NCBI RefSeq assembly: GCF_964204865.1
Contig: NC_135262.1
Span: 1,364,001-1,428,000, forward strand
Direction: 5' to 3'
Origin: Styela clava
Lineage: Eukaryota; Chordata; Ascidiacea; Stolidobranchia; Styelidae
Length of the DNA stretch: 64,000 nucleotides
The notes under the pieces: model-generated
The model's database searches: none
Told to the model about the DNA's origin: nothing
What the model saw: the letters and a program-made list of their open reading frames with translations, nothing else
Program-made: the position numbers and the translations under genes
In this document: piece by piece, positions 22,214 to 34,693 of the stretch
Layout of the letters: each line of letters opens with the position of its first letter
How positions within the stretch are numbered: position 1 is the first letter of the stretch

Positions 22214-22739
22214 CAATCTTTGAATCAGGGCCTATTTGAATTAATAGGGAATGACAAGATAGATACATATTTCAAAAATATATTACAGTCAACTGAGACT
22301 TTTAAATAAATCTCAGATCAAAAATTCAATTTTATTCATAGTCTATACATTTTATAGTCATTTAAAATATTTCCTAATAGTTGCAAGCTCGATGATAACA
22401 GCAAGTTTCATAAGCAATAGTTGATGGATATACATAGCTAAAACTGCGATTAAGTGTTTTTCAATATCAGATATTGAAACATTGATGCAATAACAAAGTT
22501 TTATTATTCAATCAATCAAAATTATGTTTAGAGTTCTCAAATATAATACATACATACATACATTACATGGCTCGTTAGGTGTGTAGTTAGGTGATTCCAC
22601 CAAAACGAGAGTTACCACATTTCTCTGTGTACAACACGCAGTTTGGAGGCTTAAGTATTGCCACTTAGTATTCCTGTATTCATGCATCAGAAACTAACAA
22701 AAACTTATCGGCACACCTCTCACGGGGATTTAAAATAAT

Positions 22740-22820
22740 AAATTTATTTTGACTCCATAATCAGCATATCAGACGATAAAATTTATTTTGACTCCATAAT
22801 CAGCATATCAGACGATAAAA
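22740..22820 (+). repeat. Direct duplication of about 40 bp
   Basis: The unit AAATTTATTTTGACTCCATA plus the following 20 bases, ending CATATCAGACGATA, occurs twice back to back without mismatch. It is a simple recent tandem duplication. Confidence 0.85.
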
Positions 22821-24078
22821 TACGTACCGTATTTACATACAAATAAATTATATTTAGAATCAGAAAAGAAAACAATATCTTACGGCAACGTATCTTATTC
22901 TTCCATTAGACCATATATTACAAAGTTTTTAACACCATAAAATCCCAACTCTCCATATCACAGCGCTTTATTATTAAACAACAGTAGCAACGCCAGTACG
23001 GTAATAAACGCAACTGGGAAACAAATAACGAAACGCCCCGTCAGACAACGCTGATGACTAATTTGACATTTCACTTTGCTTACTTGCTCTTGAACCCGCC
23101 ATGGATACGCGCAATCTCACGAACTCTTAAAAAATGTCAACACCGTCAACGTAATCGCCCCAGGGGATAAAATTCCCCATGTTTTAGGAATTTGTCAACA
23201 AAAGAGGAAAAATAACTCAGCAATGTCGAGTTTATTTGACATTTTGGTTTCGCAAATACCACATATGACGTCATTGGTTGCGGTCTGGTGTTCCCATTTC
23301 TAAACGAAATAAAATCAGTAAGAGAGAAAGAGAGAGATTTATTGCCACAAAAACACTAGTTTATTTTGCACCATACTAAAATACGATTTATGAATAAACA
23401 ATGCAAAAAGGGGAGGATTACTGGTTATCGATCAGCGACACCCATGATTAAGAGTAACAGTGATATTTAATAGCACAAACTAAAGTTTACGCCAAAGTAC
23501 GTCAAGTAAGTCAAAAGTGTCCATCTTGTTTTCGATCAGTCATGCATGTTAACTAAAATATCTATTTCCCCCCAAGAGTTGCCAGATTATTTGTGCTGTA
23601 CGACGATGATCATTCTCTCACTATAAATAGAAACGTGTCTTATGATTGCGCGTTGGATTTCTGAAATCTGGCAACGGTATTCAACACGAGATTTGCTGGA
23701 TAATCAGAAAAATGTCATACCGGTATTTTTTAGCGCATTTTTGGAATTACTGCTGAAATTAAACTTGAATTCTGGAATAAATACGGTACCTAAAAGTTAC
23801 GGGATTAAAAGGTTGCAAAATTTCGATGATCGGTAACTAAAGGGCGGCATATTTATTTTGGATGAGAATACATTGGCAAGTTGGAGGGTAATATTTTCAC
23901 ATTTACGGTATTTCGGGGATGAGAAGGCCCGTTAGGACAGGTCAATCATACGTGGGCCATGACCCCTGATTCGATTTTCAGTTCACACGTACGATATGGG
24001 TTGAGTTGGCAAAACAATCACTGGTCTTTTCCTATAATAAAAAAAGAAGGTATTTGTTGCATGGACTTAGGGATGTAG

Positions 24079-25969
24079 GGGTCTGGTAGGTACCGTAAAA
24101 CCGGCTAACTTCGGATGGTTTCACTATACTTCAATCAATATCTCTGCCGTTTGTTGTCCAATTCGCGTCAAATTTGGAATATATTACATTGATGCAATCC
24201 TCTACACATGCATTTAATTTTCTCGCCGATCGGATCATTTTTTCTGTCTTAATTGTCTCATTTTTCACTACACCACTAAATATCTAACTTCGGATGGGGG
24301 AATCACCTCCGTGCCTGACCGCAACTCGAGCGAAAATTGCGTGGCGAAGACAAAACACGCTTTACATCGTTGCGAAAATGCCAGATGTTCAATCCACGTC
24401 ACGAGTGGCGGTGATAATGATGACCGTAGGATTTTTGGTGCGGCACTTTCAAGTTGTTTTTATAATAAAATGTCTAGTTTCATTTTCTCTTATCGTACTT
24501 TAGATCCGAATATTCAGCGATCATAGCCGATTTTGCAATAGCCGATAATGTTTGGTTAGCGTTTGTATATTCCAGATCGTATATAGTCGCACGATAAATA
24601 TTATTGAGCATGCATATGACTGGATTCTTTACTAAATTGACCTATTAAAATGTCCGCCGTGCATAAATCACGACAAAACACCGATTTGGCAAATATTACT
24701 TTAGTTAAATTCATTAAACGGAACTCACTTGCAAGTGTTGCAACAATGATTCTTGTTATTTATCGCTGATTATATATTTTTATATTCACGCAACATTTCT
24801 TGACTGCTTACAATTTTTCTATTTTAAACCATGCTGCCGTTCCAAATGGTGGAATTTGAATCGACAAATCGAACGAAAATATTTTTCGTTAATTGCCGTT
24901 TTAATAAATTAAATTACATTTCCAACATTTGACGGCATGAATTTAAGATCCACAGGAAACTGTTGATGTGTATATTTTAGCCGATATTGATCCAACCGAA
25001 CAAAATATCGCTGTTATTTTCAAATATACGCCAACTCCGCCCTAATGCGCCCTAATGTCTGGCGTCAAATCTGTAACGGCGACGCAACATGACGTCGTCT
25101 TCGAAGCGAGCGACGTCAGGGTGACGTCGGTTCAATGTGTGCGTCAAATGCTATTATTTTGATGTAAAAAGACAATTTGAGTTTTAATTGTTTCTCGAGT
25201 CTCCTGCGACATCTCGCGATCAGTCTAATTTTGTAATACATTGGTAACGCCCTCTATCGAATGACGGTGTTTTGACGAAGTTAGCGCAGTTAGAAGTCAC
25301 GATTTGAGCCGCTCGAAAACGGAGTGTAAATTTTTTGCTAAAACGTGATTTTTCAATCAAATAATAAATAAAATTGCGCGATTGATCATGATAACAGATT
25401 CAGATATATAAGGACTCTCTAGAGAAACTACCAGAAGCACAATATGACGCAATTTAGTCGAGATTTAAACAATTGAAAATTTCATCCGAAGTTACAAGGC
25501 ATCCGAAGTTAGCCGGTTTTACGGTATAGTTTAGTACCACATCCACTTCTAGTTGGCCTGGCTCAACAATTTTTGCATATGTCAATCCTAACCCCCACCT
25601 GACTACGTCACCGAAAAATTACGTCATTCCGACGTCACAGTGGCGTAATAAGGCTCACCGAAGTATGCGGATGGTCGTCCAAAACGCGCAGACGATAACC
25701 CGAAATCGAGCAAGCTATTTCTCTCGTTTTCTCGTCGCAACGATCACGATAGGAAAGAGATCGCCGGCTTTAGCAAGTTCTGATCGGCGGCGCAGATGCC
25801 ATTTCGGGCGATCGTAATTATACTTTGGCAATCCCTATGACGTGATGGTGACGTCGTAGTGACGTAATTTTTGAATGGCATAGTCAGGTGAGGGTTAGGA
25901 ATAACATATGCAAAAATCGATATGCTACGCCCACTGGAAGCACTTGTGGTACTAAACTATACTAGACCC
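24079..25969. mobile_element. GGGTCT MITE split by a nested 1.4 kb element; duplicated GGGATGTAG flanks
   Basis: The outer element starts GGGTCTGGTA at 24079 and ends CTATACTAGACCC at 25969, with GGGATGTAG directly repeated at 24070-24078 and 25970-25978. The outer MITE is interrupted ten bases after its left end by the element at 24091-25525. It then resumes with TAGTTTAGTACCACATCC and continues to its right end in the orientation opposite to the copy at 21761. This gives a clear order of events: MITE first, inner element later. Confidence 0.85.
24091..25525. mobile_element. Non-autonomous element with 27-bp TACCGTAAAACCGG inverted ends
   Basis: The left end TACCGTAAAACCGGCTAACT continues to TCGGATG. 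The right end is its exact reverse complement (CATCCGAAGTTAGCCGG and then TTTTACGGTA). The terminal TA may be the target duplication, as for Tc1/mariner-type elements. Subterminal copies of AACTTCGGATG recur at about 24288 and 25490. No transposase is encoded in the 1.4 kb, although it is longer than most MITEs. It sits inside the MITE at 24079-25969. Confidence 0.8.
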
Positions 25970-26675
25970 GGGATGTAGTCGATTGTTGTTTTAACGTGAA
26001 TTCTAAAATTACCTGTGTTAAAGTTTTTGTTTGTTTAAATTATTGGTACCATAGCATTAGGGTGTTGTGTTCTGAAATGCAGCTTGAACGAGATGGTATT
26101 ATCGATCAATAAATCAGTTTTATTTCAATCACTCTGACATAAAACAAAACAACAACAAACGGACGAACAATTATGAGAATAAATAAGAATAGCATAATCT
26201 CTTTCCACGAAATAGCAAGTATAAGCTTTTTTTAGATCATAGTTTAACAAGTTTCACCTGCAATTATGAAAGATCATAATAATTTAAATTATTATTTTAA
26301 ACTTCTAGAATGCTAAAGAACGATTTTTTAGTTATGAGTTTTCAACTGGGAATAGTTTATCAGAGGGAAATGGAATGAATTTTAAATGAAGTATTGTATA
26401 CTTATATGCTTAATAATATCGCCTGAATTACCTGGAAAATTGGGTTCATGCAACTAAATTAAAATGATATATTTGAACAAAACAAAATTATCATATTCAT
26501 AAATTCGATTGAGCAATGGATTTAAATTTGACAAAATAAGAAAGAGAAATGGACTGAATTTAGATTCCTACCCTAAAGGCAATTTATGAAATTTCAGATT
26601 TTAATAATATATATAAATAATAAAATAAATTAAAAAAATACTTGGTATTACGTTGCAAAAATTCTGTTCGATATA

Positions 26676-27983
26676 ATGGCGAGCGAGGTACGCTCTGGAG
26701 TTCTACATGTTCAAAAAGTTAGTGGCCTCGTCAAAAAATTCCAAAAGCGATATGTTGCATTGTTTAAAAGATCCCCACATGGTGTCTCTAGACTAGAAGT
26801 ATACGATTCAAAAGACCAGTACGAGAAACGGAACAAAGGCCCGAAAAAACATATTATTAGTCTCGAGTCCTGCGCTACGATCACACGTAAGCCAGTCTAT
26901 GAAGGAAAAAAGGTTGATTTCTATATCACGCTGACATTTGATGACAGCAAAGAGCAACTTTTTCAAACCGATTCTGAAGACGATATGGAATTATGGTACG
27001 CTTCAATGAGTAGCGTTATCTTCGGGGGAGCCGGTCTTACAGATAACGTTATTTACCAACAGTATGAAGAGGACGGATATGATGTTGTCATCAAACAAAA
27101 CGATGTTGTCAACAAATTAAAATTGAGTGGGATGTATTCTCTTGTCGTCTCAGCGGAAGATGTTGAATTACGTGATAAAGGAACGAAGCAAGTCATTACC
27201 AGGTGGCCACTACAATTATTACGAAAATATGGGCGCGACAAGCAAGAATTTTCTCTCGAAGCAGGCCGGCGTTGTCCTACAGGACCGGGAATGTTTTACT
27301 TCATTACTGATCATTACAACGCGATTTTTCAAGATGTTGATAATAAAGTTCGTAATCTTGCAGAAAGAGGCCGTGCTCACAGCACATCAAGCACGAAAGC
27401 AGGTGTTTCCCCAACTTTTAAACCTCCTGATAGCCCATTGATTCAAACCTCTGTTCCTCCATCTCCGTTTAGAGACGGCGAAAGTGAATACGATAACCCA
27501 CTAGACATGAGAAAAAGCGCAGCAAGTATTGAAGAGTCTATCTACAACGAACCAGTAAACTCAAAACCCTCAAAGAAGGGACAGAAAGGCAAACCAGAAA
27601 ATCCTACTTCAAAAGGCAAAGGGGGGAAACTTGGACCTCAAAAACCAGACCGATCGAATCCCAAAAAGAAAGACAAAAAAGGTATGAAAGGTCAAAGTTT
27701 ACCGGCCCCACCCCCACCGCCCCAAGTAGAAGAAGCAATGTACGCCGAGGCTACAAATCTTTCCGGTGACTCAGATGCGCAAGCTTATGGCCGTCTCGAT
27801 TTCGAAGGAACTGGAATTGCGAAGCGTTTTTCAAACACAAGTAGCGACAACCAATACGATTCTCTCGATTCAAAGTGGAATGAAGAAGATACTACTTATG
27901 CTACAGCTGGATCGATTAATCAACGGTTGTCAGGTCTTTCTACTGACGAGGAAGGCCTCTATGATAAAGTACAAAGGAAATGA
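26676..27983 (+). CDS. DOK: DOK-family (downstream of tyrosine kinase) adaptor, single exon
   Basis: This is a 435-residue docking adaptor that, by family, binds phosphoinositides and phosphotyrosine and recruits SH2 proteins beneath receptor tyrosine kinases. A PH domain covers about residues 5-112 (FQKRYVALFKRSPHGVSRLE near its start, DMELWYASM at its end). An IRS-type PTB domain follows at about 130-235, with the hallmark LLRKYGRDKQEFSLEAGRRC and PTGPGMFYF. The rest is a disordered, lysine- and proline-rich tail with a poly-proline SH3-type site (PAPPPPPPQ). It has repeated tyrosine sites for SH2 docking, such as YDNPL, YNEPV, YAEAT, YDSLD and LYDKVQ. The start ATG follows an AT-rich leader. 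There are no introns. It most resembles the DOK1/2/3 group, but the exact paralogue cannot be fixed. Confidence 0.92.
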   Translation: MASEVRSGVLHVQKVSGLVKKFQKRYVALFKRSPHGVSRLEVYDSKDQYEKRNKGPKKHIISLESCATITRKPVYEGKKVDFYITLTFDDSKEQLFQTDSEDDMELWYASMSSVIFGGAGLTDNVIYQQYEEDGYDVVIKQNDVVNKLKLSGMYSLVVSAEDVELRDKGTKQVITRWPLQLLRKYGRDKQEFSLEAGRRCPTGPGMFYFITDHYNAIFQDVDNKVRNLAERGRAHSTSSTKAGVSPTFKPPDSPLIQTSVPPSPFRDGESEYDNPLDMRKSAASIEESIYNEPVNSKPSKKGQKGKPENPTSKGKGGKLGPQKPDRSNPKKKDKKGMKGQSLPAPPPPPQVEEAMYAEATNLSGDSDAQAYGRLDFEGTGIAKRFSNTSSDNQYDSLDSKWNEEDTTYATAGSINQRLSGLSTDEEGLYDKVQRK

Positions 27984-28169
27984 TATACTTCACTAATCTT
28001 TTTGGAGAAGTTTCTTACTGTATACTAGAGACTGGGAGATATTTAAAAAAAATTTAATCTACTTTTAGAATATTTCTTTTTTTCAAAATGGATTCTCCTG
28101 CTGTCTTAAGCATTCTATATGCTTGCTTCAAAAATCAAATCTGCTGTCCAAAACAGAAACCAATAGTTC

Positions 28170-28350
28170 CTACAGAGGAAGCCATTTAAATAGCAATTGG
28201 GGCCATCTTTCCATCCCTATACTGTCTATATGGCTGCCCAATAGCCCTCTATTGGAGAGGCCATTTAAACGGCGATTGGTACCGTACATCCACCCATCCC
28301 TATTTCTAACCTTCTGCCTATATGGCAAGCTAATGGCCCTCAAGGCAAGT
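28170..28350 (+). repeat. Imperfect tandem duplication of about 100 bp
   Basis: Two units share GCCATTTAAA, GCAATTGG or GCGATTGG, CATCCCTAT, CTATATGG and AATAGCCCTC or AATGGCCCTC in the same order. They lie just downstream of the DOK gene and may be in its 3' untranslated region. Confidence 0.6.
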
Positions 28351-28849
28351 TATTCATCAAATGGCAAATAGGACCATGTATGTAGACCCAATTTATTTCT
28401 AAATTACATGATTTGACTGAATCCTAGCAGCATTGAAGCATGACTTGACAGCACAAGGCATGTTCTGTTGGGATGAAATTATGCTGCCAAGAGGAATACT
28501 TTTGGACAGTTTATTCCCATTTTTGGCCAACACCAAGCCAGTCCCTTTTATCTGTAAAAATTTTTTTTTTCCTTTTACTTATTTTCAAACATATATATCC
28601 AAGAAAATATGCATTTTTATTGCAAATATTGTCATTGTTTTATTAATAGATTATTGTGATCTTTGCTTATATGTTTTACTTAATAATCCATAACACTCTT
28701 TGATAGAAGTTAATATTTTATTGTTTCATTTTCCAATACTGAGCTACCGCAGACATAGAGAAATATGGATGGGTAAAACAGACTTATTTTCTATTTCCTA
28801 CCAAGACTCAGAAATGACCATAAGTGAATAATATACTATTGCAATTTTG

Positions 28850-29275
28850 ATCAGAGCAATGTCTTGAGCCCTCAACTAAAATTAAAAGAGTACTGATAGC
28901 AGAGTTATAAGTTTGCTCAGAGCAAGGTGTCGTGCCCTCAATTGCCTAAAACAAGGTCCCAAGCCCTCAACTAAAATTGAAAGAGTACTGATAGCAGAGT
29001 TATAAGTTTGCTCAAAGCAAGCTCTCGGGCCCTCAACTAAAAGTGTGAAGAGTACTGATAGAAGTGATGGTCCCAAGCTCTTGACTAAAATTGAAAAAAA
29101 TATTGATTGAGAGGTTGCAAGTTTGATCAAGGCAATGTCTCGAGCCCTCAATTAAAATTAAAAGAGTACTGATAGCAGAGTTATAAGTTTGCTCAAAGCA
29201 AGGTCTTGGGCCCTCAACTGAAAGTGGAAAGAGTACTGATAGAAGAGTTGGTCCCAAGCCTTACATTCAAAGTGG
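28850..29275 (+). repeat. Minisatellite-like array downstream of DOK
   Basis: The words GAGCCCTCAACTAAAATT, AAAGAGTACTGATAGCAGAG, TTATAAGTTTGCTCA and AGCAAGGTC recur four to five times with variable spacing, forming a higher-order imperfect array. Units differ by substitutions and short deletions. Confidence 0.8.
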
Positions 29276-29521
29276 GAATAGTACTGTTAAAGTTGCAAAT
29301 TTTTTTTTGCTCTAAACCGCTTTGAACATATGAAGTTAGGCTCCTTTCTTTCGTATTACTGACCATTAGATCTAATCGAAGGTGTCGCTGCGTTTTAAAC
29401 AGTTTTGACTTATTGCGTCTCCCTCCATCCTGAAATGCAATATTTATGTTTCTTCAATATATTGTTCCTTGTTCGTATAAAGTGTATTTTTGGTATGATG
29501 AAAAATCTAATGGTTTTTCTT

Positions 29522-30310
29522 GTTGGCATATGGAGGTGTATTGAAGGAAGTGAAAATTCTTAAACAATTACTGATTAAAAAACAAAAAACCTGGTTAAGA
29601 TATCTTGAGAACTGACTTCATAACAAAATTGAAATTCTAAAGGACTTTATCATAGACTTTATCCTGTATATCCTGCTGACTTTATAGCAAAATTTTTGTA
29701 ACAGGACATTATGAACAATATGTATATTCCTTTGAGCTTTTTAAAATCCAAATTATTGACAAGACAGGATTCTAGATATGTACTATAATGTCTGTCCAAA
29801 TTTTTTTAACCAAAATTAAAAAGCATCCACATAACAAGCCTAATCAGTGTTTGAAATACGATAATCAAATTCACACCATATATGATTTGATATAAATACT
29901 TCAAAAAAATTTCCATGCAACAGCCATGCTAAGGTAATGACTCATGGTCGGTTACATACATGTAATGTGCATTACTCATAAATGCTGAATCGTCACAGAT
30001 TCCTATTTTTAACGTTCATTAATCGCTGGAATGTATATTGATAATGACATGTATAGGTATGCTTTTTCCTGGAACAAAAAGCCGCACAGTTGATACAAAC
30101 ATAATATAGGGCCAAATCTTACTAGAGTTGGCCAAAAACTGAATAATTATCTACGTTTCTGAGTATGATGTAATGATATTTTTGAACATGCAATAATAGA
30201 TATACAGGGTATTCATAATCTTACCAGGGTAATATATCTTAACCAGGTTTTTCATTTTATTTTGATCACCTTTTTTTACTTTATTCAATACACCTTTAAG
30301 TGACAAAAAA
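29522..30310. repeat. Two inverted copies of a repeat with ACCTGGTTAAGA words
   Basis: At 29522-29680 the plus strand has GGTGTATTGAA, AACCTGGTTAAGATAT and CCTGTATATCCT. At 30190-30310 the minus strand has the same order. A third copy lies at 37974-38172, where the ends AGGGTGTCCATA and ATGGACACCCT look like the true inverted ends. The two copies here may be two halves of one element or separate insertions. Confidence 0.5.
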
Positions 30311-30326
30311 CTCTCTATGGTATCCA

Positions 30327-32935
30327 GGGGCGTAGCAAGTCTTTTTAAAGGGTGGGGTTTGGAAAATCAGAATCAAAATTTTCATGCAGCGGCTTGTAAA
30401 ACAGGGGCCGCGATCATGCAACTCATTAAAATAGCTGACTTTGTCAACGATAACGACTTCTTGTTGCCTAAAATATTCAAGTCATGACCAATGTGAACAT
30501 TTAAAATGTCTTGCTATATTAATTTGTGTTTATTTATTGTGTTTATTGGAAATTTCATCCAGAACCCCAAATTATCTGTTCTTGGCTTTCCTTGCTAGGA
30601 TTCCTTATTTGCTGTTGCCAACGGAAACAATACCAATGTCAAATTTTGATTGTTATAAAAATGAAAGTGGTTTTCGATTTATTTCGATTTCACTATCGCT
30701 GAGTTAATGTTTAATAAATTACATCATAATTTTGTTATAGTTTGGTTTAAAAACGGCCAAATCAAAAATGGACACAAGGCACTACCTAAAATCAGAACTA
30801 AAACAGTTACAACCTTGAACCTGCCCAAAAGGTTCATAATGACAGAAAATCAAAAATTCCATTTATGAAATATGTAACAAAAATTACTTTATAAAAATAT
30901 AATGTAATTCATTGAACCTAATGTCTATGTCTGAAGAAATTACGGTCAGGTTGGTATATTGATGCATCATAGATTCATAGTAAAAAGTATTGAATAATAA
31001 TGCATGGCTAGCCTATGCTATCAAAGATTGGCCAACAGCGATTTTGAAAGCGTTCAAGTGCGACCTGGCGACATAGAATAATAATATTCTGACCAGTTAG
31101 GGTCCATTGGTCATTCTTAACAGGGTATAGAAGTCCGAATAGTGCCAAAGTAGACAAAAATAAATTTTTAAAAACCTTGTACTCAACAATTTTTTGGGAG
31201 ATATTTTTGTCATGCTTTTACCAAAAACAATCAGGTTGTAAACTGTTGATTATTTTTTTTGTGGATATATTGTTATGTATTTATTGTTATAAATTTGATT
31301 TCATTTTTGCAATTTTACTATTGAAGATCATTTATGCCCGATTATTTAAAGGGAGCCGTGGTAAAGTTCCATTATAATCTTAGACTTTTGAATAATTAAA
31401 ATTTTCACTACCCCACCAATGCCCGAGAGAAAATTTTGATTCTCTCCAATTCAAGACTATGATTAGTTGTCACAGCTCTGGGCAATAGGGGCCAGGTTCA
31501 CAACCTGCTTCTGCATTCTGTGTCAATTCGTTCATTAATTATTAACAGGGAATACAAATTGTGGTGTGTTTATAGTGTTCACCGATTTTAATTAACTTCC
31601 TTAGAACTTGTCCTTCTTATAATGGCTTGTTCACTACCTGTTACTCGTCATTTTATTTTGAAAGGGAACTGTGTTTAGTGAACTTGCGCTGGGAAGTGTA
31701 CCTAACACTGTCTGCCAGTGATTTTTTGTTGCATGAAGACTGATTTTGGTTAGACAAAATGTTATGAATTTGTTGAAACGTGAAGCAATACTATTATACA
31801 TGACAATATTTCAAGTGTTTCTTTTTTTGTAGAAAATAATGATAAATTGTTTTTTTTTGTGCGTTTCTATAATTATGCTGCAATTTTTTATGTTCGTATT
31901 TATCTAGAATATAATAATGTACATGAAAAAATTATTTTTAGCATGGCTGAGATGTCTGAGAAAATTTACATTTTATTCCCAAACTCTGAACTCTTTCAAA
32001 AAATGTCTTCTAACTCTCAGTTAAAAGATATTTTTTTTAGTTCAGCTTAGACCTCTTAGAAGACCAAATTTTGATAAAAAAAACTTTTGTATATGCAAGC
32101 CTTTCTTTGCTTGTCAGTTTAAAATACTCGGTCAGCTTTTTTCAAAAATTTCAAATTCAACTCTGACTTTAAAGAATTCAGTTTTTTTTTTATTTTTGTC
32201 AGAAATTTGGCCGCAATTACCAATATTAAAATTTAAAATTTTCAACTCTAGAGAATTCAAAATTTTGACACCTCAGGGAGTTTAAACATACAACTCCAAC
32301 TCATATCAATAAAACATGCGGTATTCTAAACAAAAAACAAATTGACAGCAATTTTCTGGCGAATGAACCCTCTTTAATTGCCTGTTGAAGAAAACCTTTT
32401 TGTCTCAGATTATGATTTCCTTGTTCGGATTCAGTATTTGCTGTTGTCAATGGAAACAGTAACAATGTCGTTCGTACCTTGATCGTTTTGAAAATGAAAG
32501 TGTGCGCGATTTTTATTTCAATTTCAACATCTCTGAGTTAATGTTTGAAAGAATTGAATAACACTCATACGACAGTATTGAAAATCTGAAATTTTTTTTG
32601 AATTTGGTGAAATCATGGATTTTTAAGTTTCTGTTAAATATTCTGACCCCGATGATCTACATCAAAAATCAAAAATTTTAAATCCAGAGAATTTTAAAAT
32701 TTGACTTTGACTTCAGGAAGTTGTTGGTAAATCCAACCTCAAAATAAATTAATTCCTTATAACCCTAAGGACCCAAATTTTGAAAGCAAATTTCCAATTG
32801 CCAAGTCAGACCGTGAGAGCTTGCGGTTCTGGCTGGAAAGTGTTATCAAGATTCTTGGGGTCTAAAAAGCGTTACATTTTAAAAGGGGGTGTTCAGACCC
32901 ATAAACCCTGCCCCTCCCCCTCATGGCTACGCCCC
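30327..32935. mobile_element. Possible 2.6 kb hAT-like element, ends CAGGGGCGTAGC / GCTACGCCCCT
   Basis: The left end CAGGGGCGTAGCAAG and right end TGGCTACGCCCCT are inverted partners, each followed inward by G- or C-rich tracts. Similar words occur at 490-515 and about 41643. No 8-bp target duplication was found, so the two ends could belong to separate degraded copies. The interval includes the 31505-31690 repeat and related copies at 30580-30730 and 32400-32570. Confidence 0.3.
31505..31690 (+). repeat. Dispersed repeat, copy 3 of 3
   Basis: It shares GTGTCAATTCG, TTCATTAATTATTAACAGG, ATACAAATTGTGGT and TTTAGTGAACTT in the same order as 6398-6590. A decayed relative of the hammerhead-like palindrome (18067-18144) follows at about 31725-31780. 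Confidence 0.6.
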
Positions 32936-34693
32936 TAAACTCCAGTATCAATGAGAGCATATCAAACTCTTGACTCCACACCTTACTATTCATGACAATT
33001 TTCACTTCATCAAATATCAATGTGCATTTAACCTTGCAATATTAACCCTATAATAATAGCAGTTTGAATTTTTTCGACCGAATTGAATTTTTTTTTACTA
33101 TTATTGTACTTAAAAAGCTAACTTGAGATTATGCCGCTATGTAATTGTTTTATTTCAATCCTATACTTATATGCTGCCTTATACATTGTGCCTTATAGTT
33201 GATTACAGTGCTCGAAATTGATTGAAAATTTGCTTTGGAAATAATAGGTTTTAAGTAAGCAAAGCTAAGTTTGACTATTGGCTCCGTCCTGATTGAATTG
33301 AACTAAGGGATTTTCTGCTGGTCATTTCTTCTAATTTCTTCCAAGCGCTTGCAATGCCGGAAATTTAGCATGAAAATATGCTATAAGACTACTAGCATGC
33401 CAATGTATGATGTAGGTCTCCAATTTGCCCCTGTCGACAATTTCTGGTTAGTAATGTGTAAGGGGTGTGTTTGCATCAGTCGTTGGACTTAGACAGCATA
33501 TACAAGTGCACATATAAATCTTAGTTGAATGTGCCTGGATGTTTACCCTTTTTGTTAGTCAACCATATGTAGTGATATGTGAATTGAATTTTTCGCATTA
33601 TCTTCACCAATCACAGTTTTCAACAAATGAATTCGAACCCTTCATGTTTTTTTGTACTTAAAACATGTCAACAGTCATTCCATTTGTTTCGAGCTCTGCA
33701 TTATAATTTTTCAATTTCCAATAATGTCAACAACCATTTCATTAATTTTGGGCTCTGTATAATTGTGCCTTAAAATTCTTCAAGCGTGTAATTTTATTAT
33801 TATTATTAAAAAGATATCATGTATTGAATGTTTATTAATGTACTTTTTGTTTTATGCTATAGGTCACAGGAATAGCTTTAGATTAGTTACTATGTTTGGA
33901 ATTTATAAAGGACAGACAACACTAAGAGGTGTACAGGTTTTGCGACCCAAGCAGACCACCCAGTGTGGAGATATGTTTATCAACGATGCATGATGTGATA
34001 GAGGCTCAAGTATAAAGTATGACATTTTACAATATACATTTATGGCTGTGAAAACTGAGGTGTTTTTGAGGGAATTATTTAGCGTACAATGTGTATAGAT
34101 TTCCTACTGACTTCACTGTATGTACATAATAAAAATCAGGGATTTCGTTGTTTATCTCCACTTTTGTTGACTTAATTCAATATTTTTTATTCAAAAAATC
34201 AAGCTCATTCATTTCTGCCTATAACTCAAATCAGAAAGGAGTCTCTTTCTATGTGACTGTACATGAACTCCAAGCAAATTTTCTCATGAAATATAAATAT
34301 TTTGATTAGTATTACTATAAAACTCTTTTCTCTAAAACAAGATGGACACAATGTTTTTGGCATTGATTTGTTTTCAGTTTTACTATCACATAATTTATCA
34401 CTATATTTCTTCATAGTCCCATTAGCTCTGCCACTTTCGTGGCTGCACATATAACTTTGCTCAGAGTCATAGATTGGCCTTTACTTCTGAGTTATTTCAG
34501 TTGGGCTTCCATCTTTGCTCGGAGATGAGTTTCCTTTATTTCTGAGTGAGTGCACGTAGCATTTGAAGCATCTGTAAACTCACACAACATTGCTCATACA
34601 TGGGTCTCTGACTGAATTCCTGTGAAAAATTTTCTTTATAAAAATTTATCCTAGCTAGAATTACTGTATATAAAACCATTTTCACTAATCAAG

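Larger units (their letters stand above)
20799..26675. other. Intergenic region dominated by MITEs
   Basis: Recognised parts are the MITE at 21761-22213, a 40-bp direct duplication at 22740-22820, (AG)n tracts near 21427-21442 and 23316-23337, and the nested element at 24079-25969. No gene is supported. Short open frames at 23642-23836 and 24294-24526 lack recognisable domains, and the latter lie inside the nested element. Confidence 0.55.
27984..34693. other. Intergenic, repeat-rich, no gene supported
   Basis: This 6.7 kb stretch holds an imperfect tandem repeat at 28170-28350, a minisatellite at 28850-29275, and two inverted MITE-like copies at about 29522-29680 and 30190-30310. It also holds the dispersed repeat at 31505-31690, two related direct copies at 30580-30730 and 32400-32570, and isolated 47-bp units near 34440-34555. 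Open frames are short and without domains. Confidence 0.5.
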
